Positions 34,281 to 45,251 of a stretch of 64,000 nt of DNA are shown here, one piece after another. The stretch is from Eutypa lata (Eukaryota; Ascomycota; Sordariomycetes; Xylariales; Diatrypaceae), in assembly GCA_022661535.1 (NCBI GenBank), contig JAKULF010000007.1, forward strand, positions 3,100,001 through 3,164,000. The letters are read 5' to 3'. How positions within the stretch are numbered: position 1 is the first letter of the stretch; every line of letters starts with the position of its first letter. Under the pieces are notes generated by a model. It was not told the DNA's origin. It ran no database searches and saw only the letters and a program-made list of their open reading frames with translations. The translations under genes and the position numbers were made by a program.

Positions 34281-35846
34281 AATGAAAGGTATGTTGTGAG
34301 GAGGGAGCCTAATGTTGTCTCGGCCGAGGCAAAGCTCGGGTTATATACCTGGGTAGGTAGGTAGGTAGCTATGCTGGGTGTGCTTGGCCTCCTACCTATA
34401 CCAAGTGATTGGTGGATTGTTCAGCCAATGGAAGTATACCGATGCAAGTAAACATTAACCGCACGCATATTCGTCATCCTACATATGGCCTTGGGGTTTC
34501 AAATCTCTCAGCTAAGGATCAAAAGTGTGTGGTACAACATGAATCCTATCCATGGGTCTTAGTTATTAGAAGGATTTTGAAATGAATGGTGTATGAGATG
34601 TTTTAACTAAACGATACTACCATTATAATAGTTGGCATTTCTGCCTCTCAACAACTTCCTATTTTCGTGTCAGCCTTTGTAGCACTCATCTACTAAATAT
34701 AGTTGGCTAGTTTCAATATATGATTGGCACTGCTCTTAATACTAAGTTATCGTATAGTTGCTTTTGATGATAGCTTATTTAACACCACACGAGCTTGTTA
34801 CTGTCCTTATCCATAGTTTCATCTCATATGTATATATATTCTCCTTCTTTATGTTAGGTGTACATTAAGTACATATAAATGTAGACATATATAAAGCTTA
34901 CAATATGATAACATTTGCACTTTAAACCTACAACTTTAACCTTTTTTATTACCTTACTAATAGTTGTTTTTGTCTAAGAACCTAGATGTAAGTTTGACAT
35001 AAAAAACATACATATTATAAAGAAGAATATGTACGTAGATTAGCTAGCAAAATGCAGATAAGGCTGCTTGCAGCATTACCATTGATGTATGTATGCAGGT
35101 CTAACTACATGTGTACCTATCCTGTGTGTATATGTAACACATCACGCATTAACGCCTACTGTAAGTATTGTACATCATTTGTGAATACGCTACCGCAATG
35201 CATCCGATTATTTCCAAAATCTAAGCCCCAAGCGGCGGCCGTAGGCGCAACCTCAGTGACTAACAACCAGGATAACCTAACTGGGTACTTTGCGCTTTGA
35301 CCAATTAGATCAACTAGGTTCCACCCCGCCACACCTTAGGAAAAATGAATGTTCGTCAGAAGACTAAACTCATCGCATTGGATTCAGAAACTCCGAAATT
35401 CCACATCCTGACTTGAAATTCATAATTCAAGTCAGAATAGGGAAGCAGCCACCAGACTTATTAGGTATTTTCTCGATCGCTATTTCCTTCCTCGACGACT
35501 CTCCAAGTGAAATATTCGCTTGTTGCACTTAATAAATTTCAATGATGTGATAATTCGTCCAGTTTCCATCGACAACTAATTCATCATCTTTTGCGCCGAA
35601 TAAGGCTCTGATTATCTGCTACGGCCTACTCAGACAACACTTTAATTACACGACACTTAGGATCCGACGAGGTATGTTCATCTTTGTATATTTCTATTAT
35701 ACACATGTAAAAATAGCATAATATTAGCAATCCCTTAGAATCCTACTTTTCAAGATAGGCTTTGCTAATTACTACAATCAGAAACCAAGGCCCCCCTCCT
35801 AACTCTACCGAAAACTTCCTTCTTCCGTTGCGCGACAAGCGCCACT
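34281..35846. other. AT-rich divergent intergenic region
   Basis: 1.57 kb between the orphan gene and UPF1. Holds a (GGTA)n tract at 34351-34368 and a very AT-rich core near 34,600-35,050 with TATATATA words. No gene seen. Confidence 0.55.
34351..34368 (+). repeat. (GGTA)n short tandem repeat
   Basis: Four to five perfect GGTA units. Same family as other GTAG tracts in the window. Confidence 0.85.
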
Positions 35847-38800
35847 ATGGAGGGCGCATTTACCCATTTAGGTAATCATCTCGTTTCCGACTCGGCCGCC
35901 GCTATCAATGCTGGTGATGATGACCTATCTACACTTGATCCCGACGAGAGCCTGCTCTACCCTAAATATGCTGGTCGAGGAGGACTAGGTAATGCGAGGC
36001 GCCGAAACGATGACGATGATAACGAAACCGAGGTTTTTGACGATGACGATACCGAATCCATGGCCAGTGTCCCGGTTGGTGCTATGAAGGGCCTGAACCT
36101 CAAATCCCCTGAGGAGGACAAGAAGCTGCCCCCTCATGCTTGCGCGTATGTTGCACCAATTTTCTCGAAAAATTAACTCGAACTTCCTACTGTGTAAATA
36201 CGCAAGTTGCTAACTATGTAGTACAGATACTGCGGTATTCACGCTCCGGGCTCTGTCGTAAAATGCCTTGCTTGTAGCAAGTGGTTTTGTAGTGCTCGGG
36301 GAAATGCGAGCTCCTCCCACATCGTCAATCATCTGGTGCGAGCTCGTCACAAGGAAGTTCAGCTCCATCCTCAGTCAACTCTTGGAGATACCACCCTCGA
36401 ATGCTATAACTGCGGTACTAAAAACGTCTTTTTGCTCGGTTTTATTCCTGCCAAGTCCGATACCGTCGTCGTCCTGCTCTGTCGACAGCCTTGTGCCGCT
36501 ACTCCGTCCTCCAAGGATATGAGCTGGGATATCTCTAGATGGCAGCCCCTAATCGAAGATCGTGCCTTTCTGCCTTGGCTCGTTTCTCCGCCTAGCGATA
36601 ACGAACAGCTTCGCGCTCGCCACTTAACGCCCCCGATGATCGCAAAGTTGGAGGAAATGTGGAAGGACAACGCGAACGCGACTGTTGCTGACCTCGAGAA
36701 GGCGGCTAGCATCGATGACGACCCTCTTCCAGTACTACTCAAATATGAGGACCCCTTTCAATACCAGAATATCTTTGGACCTCTCGTGAAGATGGAGTCG
36801 GACTATGACAAGAAGCTGAAGGAGGCGCAGTCCGAAGAGGGATTGATCGTCCGCTGGGATATGGGTCTCAACAACAAACACCTAGCGAGCTTTACATTCC
36901 CAAAATTGGAATCCGGCGATGTCAAACTGGCTGTTGGAGATGAAATGCGACTCAAGTACAAGGGAGAGCTCCGTCCTGTTTGGGAAGGTGTCGGCTATGT
37001 TGTTAAAATTCCCAACAACCAATCCGATGAAGTCACGCTGGAACTACGAAAGACCGGCAACGACAAGTCGGTGCCGACCGAGTGCACCCATAACTTCTCC
37101 GCAGACTATGTATGGAAAGCCACTTCATACGATCGAATGCAGGCTGCCATGAAGACGTTCGCCGTCGATGAGATGAGCGTGTCTGGTTACATCTTCCACA
37201 AGCTGCTGGGTCATGAAGTTGCAGTTGCTCCCATGAAGACCAACCTACCTAAGAAGTTCAGTGTGCCCGGTCTTCCTGAGCTGAACAGCAGCCAGATTAG
37301 CGCGATTAAGAATGTCTTGTCTACTCCTCTTAGCCTGATTCAAGGTCCTCCGGGAACCGGAAAGACCGTCACCTCTGCTACCATCATCTACCACCTAGCT
37401 AAGATGAATAATGGTCAGGTCCTTGTGTGCGCACCATCAAACGTGGCTGTCGACCAGCTGTGTGAGAGGATCAATCTTACAGGCCTCAAGGTAGTTCGGC
37501 TCACTGCTAAGTCTCGCGAGGATGTCGAATCTTCCGTCAGCTTTCTTGCTCTACATGAGCAAGTCCGCATGCTGGATACTAACCCAGAGTTGATGAAGCT
37601 GTCTCAGCTGAAGAGTGAACTCGGCGAGCTTTCCAGCCAAGACGAGAAGAAATTCAAACAGCTAACCAGGGCCGCCGAACGTGAAATTCTTGTCAACGCG
37701 GATGTTGTCTGTTGCACTTGTGTTGGTGCCGGTGACCCGCGTCTGGCCAGGATGAAGTTCCGCAACGTACTTATTGACGAGTCTACACAATCTGCAGAGC
37801 CCGAGTGCATGATTCCTCTTGTTCTCGGCTGCAAGCAGGTGGTCCTTGTAGGAGACCACAAACAGCTTGGCCCGGTTATCATGAATAAGAAAGCTGCCAA
37901 GGCTGGTCTCAACCAGTCGTTATTCGAGCGCCTCGTCAGACTCAGCCTTACGCCTATTCGTCTCAATATCCAATACCGAATGCACCCTTGCCTTTCCGAG
38001 TTCCCCTCCAACATGTTCTACGAGGGTTCCCTCCAGAATGGTGTTTCGGCCCCGAACCGACTTCGAAAGGACGTTGACTTCCCTTGGCCTGTGGCTGATA
38101 CCCCTATGATGTTTTGGTCCAATCTCGGCAACGAGGAAATTTCAGCATCTGGAACCTCGTATCTCAACCGCACAGAAGCTTCTAATGTTGAAAAAGTGGT
38201 CACTCGGTTTTTCAAAGCTGGTGTCCGTCCCGGTGATATTGGCGTTATTACTCCATACGAGGGGCAGCGAAGTTATATCGTGAATACGATGCAGAATACA
38301 GGCACCTTCAAGAAGGAGACATACAAAGAGGTTGAGGTTGCATCGGTGGATGCCTTCCAAGGCCGTGAGAAAGACTTCATTGTCTTGTCTTGCGTCCGAT
38401 CCAACGATAACCAGGGCATCGGTTTCCTTTCTGATCCACGGCGACTGAACGTCGGCCTAACTCGAGCAAAATATGGACTAGTCATCATCGGAAATCCCAA
38501 GATATTGGCCAAGCACGATCTCTGGCACCATCTCCTTGTTCACTTCAAGGAGCGCAAGTGCTTAGTGGAAGGTCCGCTCACTAATCTGCAAACTTCGCTA
38601 CTTCAGTTCAGCAAGCCCAAGAATAGCTTCCGCCAACGACCTCAACAGACTTCTTACGTCTCGAGTGGTTACTCTAATGGGCGTCAGGCTACATACAACG
38701 GCCACTCTGCCAACCAAGATTTCGATTCGAACTCCATGATGTCTTTCATTCCAGACGATGTATCGAGTCTCCACAGCTCTTCGCTTGGCGGGGCTGGCTT

Positions 38801-39206
38801 GGCCAACACTGCATTTCCACAGATGTTCTCTAGCTTCAACCCAGAGCAATGGCCCGGTCTGCCTGGCTTCAATCCTGCTCCAGGTAGTCGCGTAGGAGGC
38901 AAAAGACAAGCTCGCGGCACTGAGAGCATCGCTGGAGAGAGCGTTGCTACCTCCGAGTTCACTGAGGGTACGGCTAGCGTCATAGGAGGGAAGGGTGTCG
39001 GACAGGGTGGCGTCAGCCTTGGTGCTGGGCTTCAAGATGCTCTCCGTGCTCGACCTACGTCCTACACTCAAAGTGATCGCCTTAAGCAGTTTGTTGAAAA
39101 CTCGGCCCGGCCGGGATACGCCAATGGTTTCGGACGCCGATATGATGACGACGAAAAGAGCGTTAGCACCGCCTTTGCTAGTCAGATTGGTAGTGGGTTT
39201 GATTGA
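35847..39206 (+). CDS. UPF1: UPF1/NAM7, nonsense-mediated decay RNA helicase
   Basis: SF1 RNA helicase at the heart of nonsense-mediated mRNA decay. Two exons (35847..36145 and 36227..39206) give 1092 residues; the 81-bp intron has GTATGT/ACAG ends and phase 2. The N-terminus is acidic. The Cys/His-rich domain starts at [21 protein letters not shown] and runs through [15 protein letters not shown]; it binds UPF2. Helicase motifs: QGPPGTGKT (about residues 472-479), [21 protein letters not shown] (about 617), [31 protein letters not shown] and GLTRAKYGL. The C-terminal 170 residues are Ser/Gly/Gln-rich with [17 protein letters not shown]; such tails carry regulatory sites in other UPF1s. All catalytic motifs are intact. 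Another mRNA-quality gene, the Btz-domain protein, lies 19 kb downstream. Confidence 0.97.
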
Positions 39207-40806
39207 TTCATTAGACTTGCATGGCAAACTGTTGTCAACCCTCTTCTTTTCGGCAAGCCTAGCTTGGTCCCAGTACAGATCTCTACGGTCATCTCCCCCC
39301 TTGAGACCCTGAACGCCGAGACAACTCAACCTGAGTCTCGCGTCGAAACGAGGCTACGATCTTGGGCCGGTCGACGTGTTGCACGTCTTAAACCATCCTG
39401 CCATCATCAGACCAGTCATGAATGTGCTAGCAATCGCTTCGGCAGATGATTGGCCCAGCTCAGGTCTTCACCACCGACATAACGCCCGGTCCCCGGTCCC
39501 ATCTTGGGAACCGAGGTCGCGGCTTGAACCCTCGGAGAATGCATACTTAGTCGCGAAATTTGCTAGGCGGGATACAGGAGACGATGGTGCGGGCGGGGAA
39601 GTTGGGATGGATTGCAGTATGGTTGTTGGCACCACACATAATGGATTAGCTGCCTAGATACTGTGCTACCATTTCCCAGCCGCACCCAGTGTCGGTCCCC
39701 TACTACTACTTCATTGACCCCATCTTGGGCATCATGACGATTGCGGAGCCGTCGTTGACTTGTTGTTTAAGACCCCACGGTCTAACAGAACGAACGACGG
39801 TGGTCTTGCAGGTCAGAAATACAGAAAATTTGCGTTGGTAGTTAGATTAATAGCAGTAGACGTCGCTCGCTAATCCACATTCGTTTTCTAGACTCTTCCT
39901 CTGCTGCGCCTTCTATTCCGTGACATTGTAATGAGGGAATCTGCTCAATACTTGTAATTATGCAGAACTTGGTGATACGTTGTATTTCTTTGCACACATA
40001 GCCTCCATCTCTAAATATGTCTGAAGCCTCCATCTCTATAAATATGCCTGACAAGGAAATACATTGCATAATTCATACATTCCTTTACCTACCAACCTAC
40101 ATATGTAGGTAAGTAAAGATGCTGCTTATTTTAACGTGATAGATAGATAAACGTCATCCCTGAAACATGCCGAATATGCGGAATCAGGTTGATTGGCTGC
40201 AAGAGTCCAAATACGGAAGCCAATACATTCCTACTGCTACTGCTACTGCTACACAGAATCCATCCAACTTTACGAAGTAACCCCTGCAAACAAAGACCCC
40301 GCGGCCCCGCGACAAAGACCTGTCCAGCACCCCTGTCCGTGGATCGACCGGGGCTAACTAAGCATGTGCCAAGTGTTGCTCATTGACGTTTCAGCAATTC
40401 ATGGTGGTGAAATGTGCATTGCGCCTCTGCGCCTCCAAAGCTTCCGTCGTATCATGCAATGCTAATGCATGCTTGTTGCTGCTGCATATCTTCACATGGC
40501 TAGGTAGCCGGTGTTAAGTTATGTAACGAAGTTATTTTTCTGTCTTCTTCTTTTTCTTTCATCTCGAAACTTGTGTATCTTCACTTCTTTCCCTTCATTC
40601 CGTGAAATCAGTTTATAGTGTGACCAACAACTATCAGTTTGAGGAATCTAGCGTCACCTATTCCTACTTAAGCCGCTAAAATCCCATCCCGACCTCTTCT
40701 CGTTTTCCTTCCCCAAACGAGATATCCGTACTTAGAGCAGCCTGTATACATACATACATACCTTCCATCTGCAGTATCATACGAATACTACCCCGAGATT
40801 GCGAAT
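39207..40806. other. Intergenic, 1.6 kb
   Basis: 3' region of UPF1 and the promoter of the AhpC-like gene. A CTG/CTA triplet tract lies at 40231-40252 and a pyrimidine-rich stretch, common before fungal transcription starts, at about 40,681-40,730. Confidence 0.55.
40231..40252 (+). repeat. (CTACTG)/(CTG)n short repeat
   Basis: Run of ctactgctactgctactgc type in intergenic DNA. Confidence 0.7.
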
Positions 40807-42528
40807 ATGTCGGAGACGGTTGCCAACAACAACAACATGGCATCGTCTAAAGGCAACACCATTCCTCGTAAAGCTGTAGCACCTAAAATACAAAATAATT
40901 CTCAATCCCCCTCTACTAGCGAACGGCAGCAGCAGCAGCAGAACCCACCTCGGCCTCTTTCCGTAGACGACCAGAACCACAGTGAAGCCGATGCCATGAC
41001 TAGTAAATCCACCGCCGAGCGAGATCCCACCCCGACCACTACCCCGACACCGCCGCCCACATCGGACCCGGTCCGCTCTTCGGCAGCTAGCAGTAGCGGA
41101 GGAGCAGCGCTAGGGGAGCCGTCCTTGTCAGCGAAGGAGAAGAAACCCAGCATCGGGTCACTCTCGACGGCTGCTGCCACCACCACCACCGACGCCGCAA
41201 GCAACAATAATGACTCCTGTGGTCTCCCTCCCCCGGATTTCCAGGGCGAGGTGGAGACAAATAACGAGTTGCCCACCCCCGAGACACTGCGGAAGATCGA
41301 ATCCTACACCGTCTTAGATGCCGACGGCAAGTCCCATACTTTCAAGAGCCTCTACGCCGGCCACAATGTTGCCCGGAGGGTCATGATCATCTTCGTCCGG
41401 CACTTTTTCTGCGGTGTAAGTTTTGCTTCACTCTACCCCCTCTACCTAGGCCTTTTTTTATTTTATTTTTATCACCTACCTATCTACATATATACCAGCA
41501 TGCATATCTTTAAGCCACGTACAGTTACGTGCACACCACACTAATTTCAGACAACCCGATCCTAACATATGTTAACACTACAAAAACAGAACTGCCAAGA
41601 ATACCTACGCACGCTCTCCGCTGCCATCACGCCGGACGCGCTCCTCCAGCTACCCGTGAGCACCTTCATCGCGGTGGTGGGGTGCGGGGGCCCAGAGCTC
41701 ATCGAGCACTACGTGGGGGTGACGGGCTGCCCGTTCCCCGTGTACACGGACCCGACTCGCAAACTCTACTCGGAGCTGGGCATGCTCTCGACGCTCAAGA
41801 TGGGGCAGAAGCCGGCATACCTAGGCGAGAAGTCGTTCGCGAAGCTCGTCGCCTCGAGTGTCATCCAGGGCTTCAAGCATGTGGGGTCCGGCAATGTCAC
41901 CAAGATGGGCGACCAGCGCCAGGTCGGCGGCGAGTTCCTCTTCGAGCCCGCCACGCTGTCCCTCGAGCCCCCCATCGCGACCCCGGTCGTGGACGATGTG
42001 GGGGAGGAGAAGAGGGTGTTGGGGGAGAGCGCCGCCAACGGCGACCACCAGCAGAACCAACAACACCGCGACGACGCACCCATACGTAAAGAAGAGGACG
42101 AGGAGAAGGTCGAGCCGAAACGCGTCACGTGGTGCCACCGCATGAAGACGACGCGCGACCACGCGGAGATGCCCGAGCTGATGGAGGTGCTGGGCCTCGA
42201 GAGCGCGGAGAACGGCAGCGCTATTCCCATCGTCGTCGTCGGCGGCGGCTCCCCCGCCGACAAGAGGAAGACGCAGCGGTGGTCCAAGGCGCTCCAGTCG
42301 AGGAAGGGCACCGGGTTGAGCATGGCCAGCCAGATGAGCAGGATGAGCCTCGAGGCCTCGGCTGCGGCGAGCATCGACAGCGGGACGCCCAACAGCGGGA
42401 GAAGCAGCAGCGTCGCGAGGAGTCGGGATGAGGTCGCTAGGGTTCGGAGTGTCTCGCCTTCAATTATTGCGGTTCCCGCTACGGCTACCGACGGGGGCGC
42501 TGACGTCAATGCGAAGACCACGACATAA
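40807..42528 (+). CDS. AhpC/TSA-like thioredoxin-fold protein (PRXL2/AAED1 type)
   Basis: Predicted thiol antioxidant of the AhpC-TSA_2 group. Exons 40807..41415 and 41590..42528 (phase 0, 515 residues). Residues 1-150 are low-complexity (Q, S, T, P, A). The thioredoxin-fold core starts about TPETLRKIESYTVLDADGKS and includes VMIIFVRHFFCG joined across the intron to NCQEYL, so the CGNC redox motif is assembled by splicing. Then come FIAVVGCGGPELI, GCPFPVYTDPTRKLYSELGM and QGFKHVGSGNVTKMGDQRQVGGEFLFEP, all typical of the family. The C-terminal 200 residues are again low-complexity with Ser/Arg-rich and acidic runs. The family's exact substrate is unsettled. The exons are strongly GC-rich while the 174-bp intron is AT-rich. 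Confidence 0.86.
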
Positions 42529-43771
42529 GTAGGGTGGTGGGGATCTTGGCTGGAAATTCCTGTGTGTGGGTTCATGACGATGATGACGATGACGAAATAA
42601 TAATAATCACGATAGCGAGTGGGAACCCGAGGCCACCCCTCCTCGGTTTGAGAACGATTCACTGTTGATACCGCGACTTTTGATGGCTCTACTATAGCAA
42701 GAGGCGAGGACGATAGCGAGAGACCATGGCCCCTATCGCATATTGAGTGCACAAACAGAGCTGTGACCCGAGAAGAGCGCTATTGGCCCTCGGTGGCGGT
42801 TCATGCAAGTTCCAATATGACTTAGATAAGTCGTTCCGGCCACGGGTCGAAGGCGATGTCCCGAAGGGAAGGACGTCTTTGTAAGGATGGGAGGGGGTCG
42901 GAAACGGTACCTTTTTTTGGTTTGGGTGCTTGAGGGTTTGAAAAAAATTACATAGCCAGGTTCTACCATGAAATCTCTAGCAGGTGATAGAGGTTACAAC
43001 TGTCTGTTCTGTATAACAGACCACCATTTGCGAGGCAGCAAGCATCCTTACCGTCCTCACCAACTATGAGGTAATTGTTTTCTCATAACGGTTGCTACTT
43101 ATCATGGGACATTAGGCGTTACGGTTAGGTTGAAATAGTCTGTGCGATTACTGTAGCTTTTATCACATTTACATTTAGAACAAGCAAACCCAAGTTACTT
43201 AACCCCTTTTCACCGTGATAGTCCTTGAATCAAGTCTTATGGTCAGATTTCTTCTTGGAGTTCTCTTGATGTATGCTACGTACGTATAAGTGTACAGTAC
43301 TGCCTACTGAGCTAAAGCTTAAATTGCTATACATTTAATTTAAGAACCTATAACAGAAGAAACAGTGTGAACCAAGCCTCAATTTGGGTACGAGCAACCC
43401 AGGAGGTCTTCACACACCAGTCAACGTGTAGTTAATAACCTCCTTGATGACTCGACTATTACTCTCAACATAGCATCTGAGCCCAATGAGAACAAAACTA
43501 TCTTGCCCCTGAAACAGCAACAAGGGGGATAAAATACTATTCATAGCTATCAAATCCATACTAGGGGGTAACATACATATTATTTTCAAGCCGAGTTTAA
43601 AGACCAAGTTAGGACTTCATTGGCTATCGTAGTAGGCCCAAGAGGAGAATATTGAAGATGATATACAAAGAGTAACACTGAAATGCTGAGGCAAAGGGCT
43701 AGAGTAACAGAGATAGATTCGAGCCGTGTAGACCAGGACCGCAAACCGGGAACAAGACATTCAAGACCAAG

Positions 43772-43794
43772 AATATATATATATATATATATAT
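43772..43794. repeat. (AT)n microsatellite
   Basis: About eleven AT units in a row. Confidence 0.92.
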
Positions 43795-44086
43795 TGATCT
43801 GCCTACTTTGGGGAGTCCGTTTCCCAGCTTATTAGCAGGTGATATTACAAGCACCCCCTGAAATGGTGAAATGTCCATGCCTCCGTATTGATATAGTCCC
43901 GTTCAATATACACGGTTTAGATATGATTGCAACATAGTCTCTTAAGGGTCAAGATTCCCATTTCAGATCGGATACCGTTACAATATACGCAACGGCAGAC
44001 TAAGTGCCTTGAGGAGAAGGTAAAATTAATTGGGGTAACACCCAAGACGAAACTGTAGTCATGGCTTCTGGGTGTTTGGTCAACTT

Positions 44087-44110
44087 TACCTACCTACCTA
44101 CCTAGCTACC
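44087..44110 (+). repeat. (CCTA)n short tandem repeat
   Basis: tacctacctacctacctag-type run, reverse orientation of the GTAG family, just before the direct repeat at 44137. Confidence 0.85.
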
Positions 44111-44136
44111 AAGGTGTGATAATCACAGCAACGAGT

Positions 44137-44196
44137 GATTATTCAATAGACAATTAGTTGCATAATCACATGGTATCTTGATTATTCAAATTATGC
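44137..44196 (+). repeat. Degenerate 60-bp direct repeat, left copy
   Basis: Begins GATTATTCAATAG and ends with a second GATTATTCAAATTATGC. The same two words at almost the same spacing (43 versus 44 bp) recur at 45191-45251. Confidence 0.6.
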
Positions 44197-44337
44197 TACC
44201 TCCTCGAGACACTATCTATGTATATAGGTAGGTACCTAGGGGTTGTCGACTATGCTTTTCTCTTGATCCTGATTATAAGTTCATGTTCAGCGACCCCTCT
44301 AGAGGGTCTATGGGCTTTCCTCCTGTCTCTAGGTCTG

Positions 44338-44583
44338 CTAGAGAATCTCCAACATAACCACCTCAAGATCGGCCAGCTCCGCATGCCAATCATCATAGTT
44401 GTTCTCATCATAGTTGTCCTCATCATCGTTGTCGTTGTTGTCGTCTTCGTCTTCGCTGCTGTCTTCGTCTTCGTTGTTGCTGTCGCTGCCACTGCTACTG
44501 ATAATAGTGCTGCTGCCCGGGGTGGCCCCGCCAAAGTGGCCATCCAGAAGGCTGGAGCAGAACCAACTTTCTCCATAACCCAT
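44338..44583 (-). other. Acidic low-complexity open frame, uncertain
   Basis: 81 codons on the minus strand: a short head (MGYGESWFCSSLLDGHFGG), a Ser stretch, then a Glu/Asp/Asn run and the end DDWHAELADLEVVMLEIL. The opposite strand reads the same DNA as a hydrophobic Ile/Val run, so at least one of the two is an artefact of the GAT/ATC triplet bias. Minus-strand frames just upstream also hold broken short runs such as LLDVWEHMAYLDN. It could be the tail of a decayed gene or chance. It lies inside the segment bracketed by 60-bp direct repeats. Confidence 0.25.
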
Positions 44584-45190
44584 TCTCCGAAACCCATGTC
44601 AAGGTTCTATCAGGGTTGTCGAGGTAAGCCATGTGCTCCCAAACATCAAGAAGATTTTCACGAAGCGGTGCTTATTATCATCATCAACAGCCAATCGTGG
44701 TTCTTTCTTTTTTACTATCGGTTTTCTTCCGCCCATTGAGCACGTCCCTTTCCCAGAAACCTCCTCTCTGCCCATTCAAGAGGCCTTCCTTCTCTTCGTC
44801 GAGGTTACAAGGCTAGGGAGTCCCGAATAGAATAACTCAGTGGACACGTTATGCGTGTATTGAGTGTGCGGAGAAGCCACTACCGCAGGTGGCAGCTACC
44901 TCTGGTGACTAGCTGTACCTAAGTAGTAATAGCGTGTATAGCCAAAGGGTGGCAAGTATGGACTTTGTGCTTCCTGTTACAAGGGGCCGTAGACAACTAT
45001 CCCGTCTCTCATCTTGTTTTCGGCTCTGGAGGGCAGCTAACGAAGTTGCCCGGTGAGAGAGGATTGTAGTGCTCTGAATCGTAATCCATCCGGGTTGGCT
45101 GTTTTTGGGGGGTCGGCAACAAGGACTGTCCCATTCGTTAAAAGGTGCATTCAATTTGAAGTAATGAAATTGAATAAGCAGAAACCTGAA

Positions 45191-45251
45191 GATTATTCAA
45201 TAGGTAGGTGGATTGTATAATACTGATACTTTTTGATTATTCCAATTAAGC
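45191..45251 (+). repeat. Degenerate 60-bp direct repeat, right copy
   Basis: Begins GATTATTCAATAGG and ends GATTATTCCAATTAAGC, matching the left copy in word order and spacing. Together they bracket about 1 kb. Confidence 0.6.

Larger units (their letters stand above)
42529..44136. other. Gene-free stretch, 1.6 kb
   Basis: 3' region of the AhpC-like gene and further AT-rich DNA with an (AT)n tract at 43772-43794. No gene seen. Confidence 0.5.

Noticed and set aside
38598..39329. 243-codon minus-strand open frame
   Set aside because: Antisense to the Ser/Gly-rich tail of UPF1.
41766..42752. 328-codon minus-strand open frame
   Set aside because: Antisense of exon 2 of the AhpC-like gene; Ser/Leu/Pro-rich with no motif.
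44218..44739. Plus-strand frame with a long Ile/Val run that looks like a membrane segment
   Set aside because: The hydrophobic run is the complement of GAT/GAC/GAA-type triplet repeats that code acids on the other strand, so it is no evidence for a membrane protein.
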